NCBI GenBank assembly: GCA_022701275.1
Contig: CP031740.1
Span: 4,785,001 to 4,849,000, forward strand
Direction: 5' to 3'
Length of the DNA stretch: 64,000 nucleotides
From: Microcoleus vaginatus PCC 9802
GTDB taxonomy: Bacteria > Cyanobacteriota > Cyanobacteriia > Cyanobacteriales > Microcoleaceae
The notes under the pieces are model-generated. The model was not told the DNA's origin. It saw only the letters and a program-made list of their open reading frames with translations, and ran no database searches. The translations under genes were made by a program, and so were the position numbers. Numbering within the stretch: the stretch's first letter is position 1; each line of letters opens with the position of its first letter. Positions 55,013 to 64,000 of this stretch are shown piece by piece.

Positions 55013-56947
55013 TTACGTTGGGGCTAACTCTTTTTTGGTCAACTGGGTGTACCGCTCGACAATTTGGCGGAATTCGTCGCCGTCGATCGTTTCTTCATCC
55101 AACAGCGCTTCAACAAGTTTGTCTACCAAAGCCCGATTTTCGCGGATTATTCGGCGAGCTTCTTCGTAGCAGTCAAAGGCAATTTCCCGGACTTGCCGAT
55201 CGATCTTGATTGCCATGTCTTCGGAATACTCGGATCGCGAATTCCAGTTCTGGCCCAAAAACACCTCATTGTTCGGACTTTCCAAAGCCACAGGCCCCAA
55301 ATCCGACATTCCGTAAAGCGTTACCATCTCCCTCGCGAGACTGCTAACTTTTCTGAGATCACTACCGGCACCGGTGTCGATTTCAGCATCGCCATAAATT
55401 TCGGCCTCCGCCGCTCGTCCCCCCAAAGCTACTTTAATTCGGTTTAACAGCAAAGCCCGACTCCTTAAACCTTCGCTGTCGAGCATTTCGTCGTCGAGCA
55501 CAAAGCTAGTAAAGCCTTCGATGCCGCCGGAACGGGGAATAATCGTTACTTTTTCCACCGGGTCAGCATTTTTGAGCATGGTCGCGACTAGGGCGTGTCC
55601 AACTTCGTGGTATGCTGTCATCCACTTTTTCTTGCTGTCCAGCAGCGGGTTGAGGGTAAGCCCGATCGTGATCCGGTCGATCGCGTCGTGAACTTCTAAG
55701 TTAGTAATCGTGTCTTTACGACGCCTCGCTGTGAGAATAGCTGCTTCGTTGAGCAAGTTTGCCAAGTCGGCACCGGAAAAGCCGGGAGTGCGACGGGCGA
55801 TCGTGTCTAGGGCAACTTCTGGGTCGAGTTTTTTGTTGCGGGCGTGAACTTGCAAAATCCCCAAACGCCCTTTGTAACTGGGTAAATCTACCGTTACTTG
55901 CCGATCGAACCTGCCGGGCCGCAGCAGGGCGGTATCGAGCACGTCGGGCCGGTTAGTAGCTGCAATCACAATCACGCCACTGTTACCCTCAAAGCCGTCC
56001 ATCTCTGTCAGCAACTGGTTGAGAGTTTGTTCGCGTTCGTCGTTGCCGCCGCCGATACCAGCGCCGCGCTGCCTTCCTACGGCGTCTATTTCGTCGATGA
56101 AGACGATGCAGGGCGAATTTTCTTTAGCTTTGCGGAACAAGTCGCGGACGCGGGAGGCGCCGACTCCGACAAACATTTCGACAAATTCGGAACCGGAGAT
56201 GCTGAAGAAGGGGACGGCTGCTTCGCCTGCGATGGCTTTTGCCAGCATTGTTTTGCCGGTTCCTGGAGGCCCGATTAACAGAACTCCTCTGGGAATTTTG
56301 GCGCCGATGGCGTTGAAGCGTTCGGGTTTTTTGAGGAAGGTTACGACTTCTTGCAGTTCTTCTTTAGCTTCTTCGATGCCTGCTACGTCGTCGAACATCA
56401 CGCCGGTTTTAGCTTCCATTTGGAAACGAGCTCTGGATTTGCCGAAGTTCATGGCATTTCCTTGAGATTGGGTCGATCGGCGCAGGATTGCCATCAGCAC
56501 TGCCAAGACTGCAAAAATCACTAGCAAGTTTACTACTAAACTGACTGCGGCGGTGTTGTCGGCTGTTTGTTTGACTTCAAAGTCAATCTTTTTGGCGCGG
56601 ATTTGCGAGTACAGTTCTCGGTTGTTGTAATCGAAGAGACTAACTGATTGGGTTAGATCGCTTTTTTGATTTTTTAGCCTAACCTTGGCAGTTTTTTGAG
56701 TTTCGTCTACTTCGATTTTACTGACTTGGCCTTTTTCTATGTTGTCGATCAGTTGGCTGTAACTCATGGTGTTTGGCGCGCTGTCGGCAAACACCGGGGT
56801 CGAGAGCAATATTCCTTGAGAAATCACCAAACTGCCCAGGATGCGCCAAAGATTCCGTCCTGGAATTGATTTTTTAGGATTCTGGCTCGACTTGTCTTTG
56901 TTTACAGCTAGATGCCCCAGCCATGCGTGTTTCCAAGAATTTTTCAT
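55013..56947 (-). CDS. ftsH: ATP-dependent zinc metalloprotease FtsH
   Basis: A 644-residue membrane AAA protease. The N-terminus has a leader-like helix (about 36-54) and a second helix at 134-155 around a lumenal segment. Walker A GPPGTGKT lies at 226-233, Walker [13 protein letters not shown] follows, and the zinc site HEVGH is at 447-451. Thylakoid FtsH complexes degrade damaged D1 in PSII repair. I use the ATG at 56947 (MKNSWKHAW); an extension to 57007 is unlikely. Confidence 0.95.
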   Translation of the reverse strand: MKNSWKHAWLGHLAVNKDKSSQNPKKSIPGRNLWRILGSLVISQGILLSTPVFADSAPNTMSYSQLIDNIEKGQVSKIEVDETQKTAKVRLKNQKSDLTQSVSLFDYNNRELYSQIRAKKIDFEVKQTADNTAAVSLVVNLLVIFAVLAVLMAILRRSTQSQGNAMNFGKSRARFQMEAKTGVMFDDVAGIEEAKEELQEVVTFLKKPERFNAIGAKIPRGVLLIGPPGTGKTMLAKAIAGEAAVPFFSISGSEFVEMFVGVGASRVRDLFRKAKENSPCIVFIDEIDAVGRQRGAGIGGGNDEREQTLNQLLTEMDGFEGNSGVIVIAATNRPDVLDTALLRPGRFDRQVTVDLPSYKGRLGILQVHARNKKLDPEVALDTIARRTPGFSGADLANLLNEAAILTARRRKDTITNLEVHDAIDRITIGLTLNPLLDSKKKWMTAYHEVGHALVATMLKNADPVEKVTIIPRSGGIEGFTSFVLDDEMLDSEGLRSRALLLNRIKVALGGRAAEAEIYGDAEIDTGAGSDLRKVSSLAREMVTLYGMSDLGPVALESPNNEVFLGQNWNSRSEYSEDMAIKIDRQVREIAFDCYEEARRIIRENRALVDKLVEALLDEETIDGDEFRQIVERYTQLTKKELAPT

Positions 56948-57273
56948 ATTGCTTTGCCCAATGTTGAAGACTGCCAAGATTGACCGCTTTTGGTTTGCTA
57001 CGTTCATTTATTTTAACAAGATGGCGGGTGTTGGACGGGTTTATCTCTCGCGGGCATCTTAAGAGGCCCCTCAAAATAGCGGCTTGTGAACGATCCGAGT
57101 CTGTTTTCCCTGACCGGGCTTATGAGCACTCACCCCTCCTACCCATAACCTTCTGTTCTTCCTTCTATTTTCTACATCGGAAACTTTACTTGACAGTTGC
57201 CGATCGAACTTGCTATGTTAATCATACTCGTAATGAGTACGTTTTAGGAAAGCAGTTATTGTTTTTAAGCTTT

Positions 57274-57819
57274 ATGGTAAAAATTGTCGGCATTGGTGGA
57301 AGTTTGCGGGCTGGCTCCTACAGCCAGTTAGCGTTGAATGTGGCCGCAGAACGGGCGCAAGCCCTGGGCGCGGAAGTTGAAATATTCGATTTGCGATCGC
57401 TCAATCTGCCATTCTGCAATGGTGAGAATGATTATATCGATTACCCCGATGTGGAAAAGCTGCAGAATGCGGTTAAGCAAGCCGACGCCTTGATTTTGGC
57501 AACGCCGGAGTATCACGGTAGCATCAGCGGTGCTCTCAAGAATGCCCTGGATTTGATGAGTTTTGAGCATTTGGACGGGAAAGTTGCGGGTGGGATTAGC
57601 GTTTTGGGAGGGCAAGTTAACAACAACGCACTCAACGATTTGCGCGTGATTTTGAGATGGGTGCACGCTTGGGTAATTCCCGAACAAATTGCGATCGGAC
57701 AAGCTTGGAAAGCTTTTAGTCCTGAGGGTAAATTGTTGGATGAAAAACTCTCTGAAAGGTTCGACGAATTTGCTCGGAGTTTAGTAGAAAATACGCGGAA
57801 ATTGCGAGGAATTTCGTAA
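57274..57819 (+). CDS. NADPH-dependent FMN reductase family protein
   Basis: A 181-residue flavodoxin-like protein. IVGIGGSLRAGSYSQLALN binds the FMN phosphate, and ATPEYHGSISGALKNALD is the second signature. It reduces FMN or quinone-like substrates with NADPH, possibly in oxidative stress. I chose the ATG at 57274 (MVKIVGIGG); a frame open 98 codons further upstream reads through non-coding DNA. Confidence 0.9.
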   Translation: MVKIVGIGGSLRAGSYSQLALNVAAERAQALGAEVEIFDLRSLNLPFCNGENDYIDYPDVEKLQNAVKQADALILATPEYHGSISGALKNALDLMSFEHLDGKVAGGISVLGGQVNNNALNDLRVILRWVHAWVIPEQIAIGQAWKAFSPEGKLLDEKLSERFDEFARSLVENTRKLRGIS

Positions 57820-57971
57820 TTTTATCTCATGACAAATGCAGTCCGGGACGCAACTGCCATAGTCTTTGGCTGCGTCAGTTCCAATAATTTCTCGATTAGA
57901 AGAGGTTTTGTCTCTAGCAGAGTACCCTACAAGCTGTAATGTTAACTGTTAACAGTCAACAGTCAACTGAG

Positions 57972-58202
57972 TTAAAAGGGCATATCGATCATGTCTCCGA
58001 AAGGATGGGGTACGTCGATCGGCATTCTTCCGGGTTTTGACTCATATTTGTCTATCCACTTTTTGGCCAATTCCAAAGCTTCCTCCTCAGTCTTGGCATT
58101 TTGGACGGCGACGTGGCGGTTGCCGCGACTATCCCAAACCTCGACGTAGAAGACTTTCTGGGATTGAATAATCCAACCTTTATAAGTGTCTGCTGGTTCC
58201 AT
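57972..58202 (-). CDS. Small conserved hypothetical protein
   Basis: A 76-residue soluble protein (YKGWIIQSQKVFYVEVWDSRG, then EEEALELAKKWIDKYESKPG). I do not recognise the family. It has a beta-hairpin followed by a helix, a shape shared with several small cyanobacterial proteins. Divergent from the Psb32-like gene. Confidence 0.6.
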   Translation of the reverse strand: MEPADTYKGWIIQSQKVFYVEVWDSRGNRHVAVQNAKTEEEALELAKKWIDKYESKPGRMPIDVPHPFGDMIDMPF

Positions 58203-58334
58203 AGTTAGAATCCTAAAATAATCGGGCGGGGAGTTCCAGTGGCGAGCTAATTGTAAATATTGCCCTGCATAAAATGAATTTTACGGGGGTTTCTATAGTA
58301 TTTTTGGAAAAAAGTCAGTTTTACGGTTAACCTC

Positions 58335-59057
58335 ATGACCCGACTCCTGAAGCAATTATTTAACTGGAGAAAATATCTCCAACCTTTGGCGGCGACGATC
58401 GCGATCGCCCTAATCGCATCCCAGATGGCAGTATTGCCGGCATTGGCGACTGGCGTTTACGAAATGCCCGTGTTGTCGGCGGGCGATCGAACTTGGGTGT
58501 TCGACAAAGGCGACGTGCTCAGCCGCAGCAGCGAAAGCAATATCAGCAGCGTGCTCGACAACCTGGAAAACAAAACAGGGAAACAAGTCAGGTTTGTCAC
58601 CATCCACCGCTTAGACTACGGCGAAACGACTGCCACTTTCACCGACCAACTGTTTGAACAGTGGTTTCCCGAAAAAGAAGACCAGACTAATCAAATTTTA
58701 CTCGTTCTCGACACTGTTACCAACAGCGCGGCAATTCGGACGGGGGAAGGGGTGAAATCCCTGCTACCCGATGAAATTGCCCAGAGTGTAGCTGGGGAAA
58801 CCGTGCAAGTGCCCCTGCGGGAAGCCAATAAATACAACGAGGCATTTGCGGCTGCAAGTACGCGCATTGCAACTGTTTTGTCGGGCGAACCCGATCCGGG
58901 TCCTCCTGAAGTTGTTGACAACATTCAAGTTGAAGGCACGTTTAAAAAAGCTGAAGAAACAGACCAAGGCAATGCCACAGTTGTTGTGGTTGTGCTGTTG
59001 GTGTTGGCGACAGTGATTCCGATGGTGACTTATTTCTGGTATCAAGGTTTTTCGTGA
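58335..59057 (+). CDS. psb32: TPM domain protein, Psb32-like
   Basis: A 240-residue protein with a signal peptide (cleavage likely after residue about 39, LPALA), a TPM (thylakoid protein of repair) domain from about 45 to 185 (LDNLENKTGKQVRFVTIHRL, QILLVLDTVTNSAAIRTGEG), and one C-terminal membrane helix (about 214-236). Psb32 protects PSII from photodamage and speeds its repair. The role is taken from the family. FtsH, another repair factor, lies nearby. Confidence 0.85.
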   Translation: MTRLLKQLFNWRKYLQPLAATIAIALIASQMAVLPALATGVYEMPVLSAGDRTWVFDKGDVLSRSSESNISSVLDNLENKTGKQVRFVTIHRLDYGETTATFTDQLFEQWFPEKEDQTNQILLVLDTVTNSAAIRTGEGVKSLLPDEIAQSVAGETVQVPLREANKYNEAFAAASTRIATVLSGEPDPGPPEVVDNIQVEGTFKKAEETDQGNATVVVVVLLVLATVIPMVTYFWYQGFS

Positions 59058-59116
59058 TCGGGTGCTGATAAATTCGATCGGTTGCCGTTTTGTCAAGAAA
59101 TTAAGGCAGGGCTGCA

Positions 59117-59500
59117 CTAATCTTGAACGTATTCTCGATCGCTCAACAATGCGATTTCTGCCCGCACAAATTCCCGTCCCAGATAAGCCGCGTGATCTAA
59201 CATTGTCACCGGACAGGGGCGGGTTTCTTCTAGGATTTTGACGCAAAGTTCTTTGGCGGTTCTGCCGGTAAAAAGTGTGGATTGGGTGCGTTCTACTTTG
59301 CCGCGGGCGGGGATGGGTTTACCAGTTTCGGGATCGACGGCGAGGCCGCGATCGTCGATGATGTTGGTGAAATGTTTGGCACAAATTAAGCTGGTTTCGC
59401 GATCGAGATAGATGATGAAGTAGCCGCCTGGATCGAGGTCGATGTGGCGTTTGGATAGCTTGTCATCGATGGCGGTGAGATTTTCTAAGGTTTGACTCAT
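59117..59500 (-). CDS. DUF4346 domain protein
   Basis: A 127-residue protein. RHIDLDPGGYFIIYLDRETSLI and HAAYLGREFVRAEIAL match DUF4346, a domain also attached to methyltransferase-like archaeal proteins. In cyanobacteria it occurs alone with no known role. Convergent with psb32. Confidence 0.75.
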   Translation of the reverse strand: MSQTLENLTAIDDKLSKRHIDLDPGGYFIIYLDRETSLICAKHFTNIIDDRGLAVDPETGKPIPARGKVERTQSTLFTGRTAKELCVKILEETRPCPVTMLDHAAYLGREFVRAEIALLSDREYVQD

Positions 59501-59837
59501 GGTTGGTGAAAGGAAGTAAACAATAGCTATATTTTTTTTGCTATTTCTAGTTTAGTCGGCTGCGGGACAAGTTTGGCAGGTTGGTTGGTTGAATGCGGGG
59601 GAAGTTTCGGGCGATCGACAATCCCTGCAATTTGCCGATCGCTCCTATGCTAGAGTCGATCGGACTGGACAGAGAAATTGATGAGTTAACTTAAGAGGCG
59701 ATCGCTGTTAGAGCCCCGACTTTTTCAAGAAGTCGGGGCTCTGGGTATTGTGTTTTTTTAGTCGTTGCTCACTTATATATGATGCAAAATCGGTTATTAT
59801 TGTATATAGAATTTGTTGGTATTAAAGCTAAGCAAAA
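59501..59837. other. Intergenic region with a hairpin
   Basis: A 12 bp stem GAGCCCCGACTT (59711-59722) / AAGTCGGGGCTC (59730-59741) lies 100 bases before the methyltransferase gene. No gene is seen; GATCG-rich in the first half. Confidence 0.6.
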
Positions 59838-60869
59838 ATGAAATTTATAGATTTGTTTTCAGGAATAGGAGGTTTCAGACAAGGCTTTGAAAAGATAGGC
59901 TTTGAATGCGTTTTTTCATGCGAAATTAACAGCAAATGCCGAGAAGCTTACCAGAAAAATTTCGGTGAGGTTCCTTTTGCAGACATCAGTAACATCAATC
60001 CAGCCGATTTAGCCGACTTTGATATTTTAGTCGCCGGGTTTCCGTGCCAACCTTTTAGCATTTGCGGAAAAAAGTTGGGTTTTGAAGATACTAGAGGCAC
60101 GCTATTTTTCGAGATTTGTAAAATTATAAAAATCAAGCAGCCTAAAGTTATCGTTCTCGAAAATGTCAAGCACTTAATCCATCACGACAAGGGAAATACC
60201 TTAAAAGTAATTATTGCCAGTCTTGAAGATTTGGGATACAGGGTGAATTACCAAATGCTGAATGCTAAAGACTTTGGAATTCCTCAACATCGTGAAAGAA
60301 TATTCATTATTGCAACTCAAGGTCAACCATTCAATTTTTCTCGGCTTAAAACCCAGTTGACTCCAAAACTCAGGGAATTTCTAGACAAGACAGGGGATTT
60401 TGAAATATTGGACAAATCCGAGTATACTTTAATTGATTCTCCGAGAAAGCAAGATTCGGGACTTTTGTTTGTAGGTTACAGAAATAAAGGTACTTGGAAA
60501 ACTGGCGTGAGGCCAAATACAGAACATTTATCGAGGGTTCACAGACAGCCTAATCGCATTTATTCGGTAGAGGGAGTGCATCCCACAATTCCTTCGCAAG
60601 AAACATCGGGCAGGTTTTTTATCTACATTCCTGAGCAAGATATGGTAAGAAAGTTGACGCTGAAGGAATGTTACCGTCTTATGGGTTTTCCTGAAGATTT
60701 TAAAAGTTATCCAAGTGCGGGGGAAAGTTACAAGCAAATTGGGAATTCGGTTTGTGTACCTGTGGTGGAGGCGATCGCGCAAGAAATATTAAGTCAAAAT
60801 TTATTGTATGATGAAATGAAGGGATTGCCCAGAGAAATAAATGAATATTTAGAGCTTGCTATTTTCTAA
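59838..60869 (+). CDS. C5 cytosine DNA methyltransferase (orphan)
   Basis: A 343-residue m5C methyltransferase. The SAM motif is FIDLFSGIGGFRQGFE, the nucleophile Cys70 is in AGFPCQPFS, ENVKHL is motif VI, QHRERIFII motif VIII and YKQIGNSVCVPV motif X. The target recognition region lies at about 180-260. No endonuclease is adjacent, so it is an orphan or the partner of a distant gene. Local base composition is more AT-rich than its neighbours, suggesting transfer. Specificity cannot be read from sequence. Confidence 0.9.
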   Translation: MKFIDLFSGIGGFRQGFEKIGFECVFSCEINSKCREAYQKNFGEVPFADISNINPADLADFDILVAGFPCQPFSICGKKLGFEDTRGTLFFEICKIIKIKQPKVIVLENVKHLIHHDKGNTLKVIIASLEDLGYRVNYQMLNAKDFGIPQHRERIFIIATQGQPFNFSRLKTQLTPKLREFLDKTGDFEILDKSEYTLIDSPRKQDSGLLFVGYRNKGTWKTGVRPNTEHLSRVHRQPNRIYSVEGVHPTIPSQETSGRFFIYIPEQDMVRKLTLKECYRLMGFPEDFKSYPSAGESYKQIGNSVCVPVVEAIAQEILSQNLLYDEMKGLPREINEYLELAIF

Positions 60870-61245
60870 CAGCACTTACGCAAGTGTGCCACTCCAATTG
60901 ACTTGTAAGGTGCGTCAGACGGATTTAGAGAGCGATAAGCGAGGATTTTGGTTCTGACGCACTCTACTAATACAGGACTAAAATTAAATTCCTTAATTCG
61001 ATCGCCAGTTTCATTTTAACACAGCCTCATGCTGTGAAATTTGCACTCAAAACTCCCATAGTTGACAGTCGATCGATATTTGTATGAACACGGCAGTACG
61101 GTGTCCAAATCCGAATACATTTGTAGGGATACACCACTGCTGTGTCCGCGATATTTGCAAGGACACGGCACTGCCGTGTCCCTACCGAAAACCGCCATAC
61201 AACAACGGATCGGACGCAATCTTAATTCCTGACTGCAAACAATAA
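60870..61245. other. Intergenic region with palindromic repeats
   Basis: GGTGCGTCAGA / TCTGACGCAC palindrome at 60908-60968, then copies of the ACACGGCA / TGCCGTGT family at about 61088-61183 (perfect centre GGACACGGCACTGCCGTGTCC at 61154-61174). No gene is seen. Confidence 0.6.
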
Positions 61246-63054
61246 TTAGGCGGGAACTTGGATTTTTTCGGTGCCGGCAAGTTCAAAGGCTGCGTGAATT
61301 GCTTTCAAAGCAGTTACTCCTTGTCCTTCATCCACAACGCAGCTAATTTTAATCTCAGAAGTTGCAATCATTTGAATGTTGATTTGCTGGCGGGAAAGCG
61401 CTTCAAACATCTTTGCCGCTACTCCCGGATGCGCTACCATCCCGGAACCGACAACACTAACTTTGGCTATTTGTGTATCGACTGCTACTTCGCCCCATCC
61501 AAATTCGGGGGCGGCTTTTTCGAGGGCGTTTTTAGCAGCTTCGGCGTCAATTTGTGCTACGGTGAATGCAATGTCGCGAGTTAATATGCCGTCAATATTG
61601 TGACAGCGCTGCGACTGAATGATTGTATCTACGCTGATATTTTCCTCGGCTAAAAGTCCGAACAGTTTTGCTGCTACTCCGGGGCGATCGGGCAATTGGC
61701 GAATTGCTAGACGCGCTTGATTGATATCCAACGCAACGGCGCGGACTGCGGGCGGTTTTTGGGATGATGAACGCAGCCCAATAGGGGAGTTGGCAACATC
61801 AAATGTTTTGCAGAGTTCGGCAACTGCCCGATCGCAATCTTCGGCATCGATCGCACAACTAACTTTCACCTCGGAAGTGGAAATCATTTGAATGTTAATT
61901 CCTGCATCCGCTAAAGTCTTAAACATCTGCGCGGCTACCCTCGGACGACCGATCATTCCCGCACCCGCAATGCTAACTTTAGCTATTGGCCGCTCTTCTG
62001 CTTTCACTTCCGGTTCTCCCAATTCTGCGCGAGAATTCTTGCCGAGGGCGGGGATAATTGCATCTGCAACCGCAGTAGCTTGTTGGAGAGATTTTCGCGT
62101 CACTGTAAAGGCAATATCGTTAGTATTTCCTTCATGAATTGACTGAATAATTAAGTCTACATCGAGGTTTTGCTGCGCGATCGCACCAAACAACCGCGCT
62201 GCTACGCCGGGGCGATCGGGCAAACGCAGTAGCGACACCCCTGCCTGATCTAAGTCAAATTCCACCGCATCCACCGCTGTTGCGAGCTCCAAACCCTCCA
62301 AAGGCCGAAGTTTGGGGGGTGGGGACACTACACGGGTACCGGGGGCGTCACTCCAGCTAGAAAGCACTACCAGCGGCACGCCGTAATTCTTGGCAATTTC
62401 TACAGCGCGCGGATGCAGGACTTTTGCGCCCAAACTCGCCAATTCCAGCATTTCGTCGCAAGTGATTTCGTCCATCAATTGCGCGTCGGCAACCAAGCGC
62501 GGATCTGTAGTCAGAATTCCGGGCACGTCGGTATAAATTTCGCATCTGTCGGCCCGCAGGGCTGCAGCCAAGGCTACTGCGGTTGTGTCGGAACCGCCAC
62601 GGCCCAAAGTGGTAATTTCCAATTCTCCGGCATCGGCGATACCTTGGAAACCAGCAACCACAACGACTTTACCGCTTTTTAACTGGCTCTGGAGCCGATT
62701 CGGGTCGATTCGCAAAATCCGGGCGCGGGTGTGGGCGGCTTCGGTGACAATGCCGACTTGGGCGCCGGTGAGGGAAATTGCGGGCTGTCCCATTTCCTGC
62801 AATGCCATGCTCAAAAGTGCGATCGAGACTTGTTCCCCAGTGGAGAGCAACATATCCATTTCCCGCTTGTTGGGATTTGCGGAAATTTCCTTGGCGAGTT
62901 TAACTAAACCGTCGGTGGTTTTGCCCATCGCTGAAAGTACGACAACGAGAGAGTTGCCGAGCTGTGCTGTTTTTACTACTCGTCGGGCTACTTCCAAAAT
63001 GCGATCGACTGTGCCAACCGAGGTTCCGCCATATTTCTGAACAATTAGTGCCAT
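61246..63054 (-). CDS. lysC: Aspartate kinase with four ACT domains
   Basis: A 602-residue enzyme that phosphorylates Asp at the start of Lys, Met, Thr and Ile synthesis. [13 protein letters not shown] is the ATP site; [20 protein letters not shown] and [13 protein letters not shown] are further catalytic blocks. About residue 270 onward come two pairs of ACT domains; the second pair is a duplication of the first ([19 protein letters not shown], then [19 protein letters not shown]). The four-ACT form is usual in cyanobacteria and senses Lys and Thr. Confidence 0.94.
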   Translation of the reverse strand: MALIVQKYGGTSVGTVDRILEVARRVVKTAQLGNSLVVVLSAMGKTTDGLVKLAKEISANPNKREMDMLLSTGEQVSIALLSMALQEMGQPAISLTGAQVGIVTEAAHTRARILRIDPNRLQSQLKSGKVVVVAGFQGIADAGELEITTLGRGGSDTTAVALAAALRADRCEIYTDVPGILTTDPRLVADAQLMDEITCDEMLELASLGAKVLHPRAVEIAKNYGVPLVVLSSWSDAPGTRVVSPPPKLRPLEGLELATAVDAVEFDLDQAGVSLLRLPDRPGVAARLFGAIAQQNLDVDLIIQSIHEGNTNDIAFTVTRKSLQQATAVADAIIPALGKNSRAELGEPEVKAEERPIAKVSIAGAGMIGRPRVAAQMFKTLADAGINIQMISTSEVKVSCAIDAEDCDRAVAELCKTFDVANSPIGLRSSSQKPPAVRAVALDINQARLAIRQLPDRPGVAAKLFGLLAEENISVDTIIQSQRCHNIDGILTRDIAFTVAQIDAEAAKNALEKAAPEFGWGEVAVDTQIAKVSVVGSGMVAHPGVAAKMFEALSRQQINIQMIATSEIKISCVVDEGQGVTALKAIHAAFELAGTEKIQVPA

Positions 63055-63182
63055 AGGACTTACACAAAAAGTGATGCAATACTTAAGTTAATATACGCAA
63101 ATTTTTGATAATAACCGATGAATGTTTATATCGTTTCTGAGGAGGCTGCTAGGCGATCGGGTTTTTACAGCACATTATATTC

Positions 63183-63215
63183 CTAGGGACAGGGCAATGC
63201 CGTGTCCCTACCGGA
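63183..63215. repeat. GGGACA...TGTCCC palindromic repeat
   Basis: TAGGGACAGGGCAATGCCGTG followed by TCCCTA; same family as 12733-12762 and 61154-61174. Tandem AATCTAAAATCTAAA copies lie at 63310-63345. Confidence 0.6.
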
Positions 63216-63347
63216 ATCTGCGACTTATGCGAATTTAGATTGTTGATTGAAGAATTGAAGAATTGCGAATGACTTATGAAGAACCCAACCCCGATAATCA
63301 TCTGTCATCCCCAATCTAAAATCTAAAATCTAAAATCTAAAATCGAA

Positions 63348-64000
63348 TTACCGTCCTTCTAACTCTCGCAAACGCGCTTCTAAAGCTTGAATTCGCAACT
63401 CAGCTTCTATGCGCCTTTGTCGTTCTTGGTCTGCTTCTGACTGCGCTTGTTCTGCTGCCAATTGGGCTTGTTCTGCCCGCTCTTCGGCGGCCGGCAGCAA
63501 ATTCCCAGAGGCATCCCACCAGCGCAGCCAAGGCAGTTCTACACCCTGATAAACCCCTTGCCAAATGCCTAATTCCACTCCTATTTGTGCGATCTGGTAA
63601 TGTCCGCGCTCATTTTGTGGGACTAACTCGAACCGATCTTCTACCAAATGATATACTTCTACTTGTGCCTTTTTGACTTCATAAATGCCGTAAAAAGCAG
63701 GTCGAATTATCCGTTCGTAAATCCAGAATTTGCCCTGGCGAGGAGTCCTATCTCTTTCTTCACTGCCATCACCAGAAACAAATTCAAGTACAATCCGAGG
63801 CGGCATTAATTCCTGCCACATTACATAGGAGCGGCGAAGATTTCCGTCAAGAGTTGGCGGCACGTCGGGCACGTAAAACCAATCAGGTGCTTCGGCTCCT
63901 CTTTCTGGCGGTTCTGGGGGCCTGGCCACTCGCCAGTAAATACCGGAATCTTGACCGATGCAGTATTGTCCGTCGGGATGAATTTGGTCTAAAATGGGTC
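63348..64000 (-). CDS. Uma2 family endonuclease, 5' end cut by the window
   Basis: The frame runs to the window end. In-frame sequence before 63929 (LDQIHPDGQYCIGQDSGIYW) is family sequence, so the start is beyond 64000. Uma2 is a restriction-endonuclease-like fold; APDWFYVPDVPP and PRIVLEFVSGDGSEERD hold the expected acidic and Glu residues. A Glu/Gln/Ala-rich coiled coil of about 50 residues ends the protein. Uma2 paralogues are extremely common in filamentous cyanobacteria; their role is unsettled. Confidence 0.85.
   Translation of the reverse strand, partial: PILDQIHPDGQYCIGQDSGIYWRVARPPEPPERGAEAPDWFYVPDVPPTLDGNLRRSYVMWQELMPPRIVLEFVSGDGSEERDRTPRQGKFWIYERIIRPAFYGIYEVKKAQVEVYHLVEDRFELVPQNERGHYQIAQIGVELGIWQGVYQGVELPWLRWWDASGNLLPAAEERAEQAQLAAEQAQSEADQERQRRIEAELRIQALEARLRELEGR

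Overview
The window is cyanobacterial chromosome. It holds photosystem II genes (psbE-F-L-J with rubA and ycf48), the NDH-1 genes ndhC-K-J, phycobilisome genes (nblA, cpcS, cpcG) and psb32-like and ftsH genes, and it is densely sprinkled with GCGATCGC (HIP1) octamers. The abundance of short dispersed repeats, IS630 elements, Ser/Thr kinases and SLH/DUF3747 proteins suggests a large filamentous genome of the Microcoleus/Oscillatoria type. That last point is inference from gene content, not a database result.

Layout. Positions 1-6060 are an accessory island: an IS630 element cut by the window edge, the 3' remnant of an AAA-like ATPase, a membrane-anchored AAA-like ATPase, a second complete IS630 element sitting at that gene's stop codon, a DUF4926 gene and a hicA-hicB toxin-antitoxin pair. 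Positions 6200-10130 are core photosynthesis genes: ndhC-ndhK-ndhJ on the minus strand, divergent from rubA-ycf48-psbE-psbF-psbL-psbJ. Positions 10400-18170 carry an FHA-penicillin-binding protein, a siroheme/cobalamin gene pair, a manganese catalase, a kinase-GUN4 fusion and tRNA-His. Positions 18349-25136 are a second accessory stretch: a 1434-residue superfamily 1 helicase overlapping a small partner gene, then repeats and a broken DUF3747-SLH gene. Positions 25570-42080 are mixed housekeeping genes (prs, yqeY-like, a proline-rich kinase, bioD, an M20 peptidase, an aldo/keto reductase, a GH10-like hydrolase, a FAD oxidoreductase, a radical SAM protein, lspA, bioY). Positions 42460-46785 are the phosphate transport operon pstS-C-A-B behind a likely Pho box. 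Positions 46900-49145 are phycobilisome genes, with nblA divergent from cpcS-cpcG. The rest includes a NERD protein, an RluA-family pseudouridine synthase, RecQ, an M23 peptidase, FtsH, an FMN reductase, psb32, DUF4346, an orphan C5 DNA methyltransferase, a four-ACT aspartate kinase and a Uma2 gene cut by the window end.

How it fits together. Several genes serve the photosynthetic membrane: assembly (rubA, ycf48), repair (FtsH, Psb32-like), antenna building (cpcS, cpcG) and antenna breakdown (nblA). Two Ser/Thr kinases and an FHA-domain cell wall synthase hint at phospho-threonine signalling. The most unusual structure lies outside ordinary genes: a 7-base GGAAGAA/GGAAGAG tandem repeat family present at many sites, once translated in frame inside an oxidoreductase; a family of roughly 100-150 bp hairpin repeats, one copy with perfect 27 bp terminal inverted repeats; and several smaller palindromic families.
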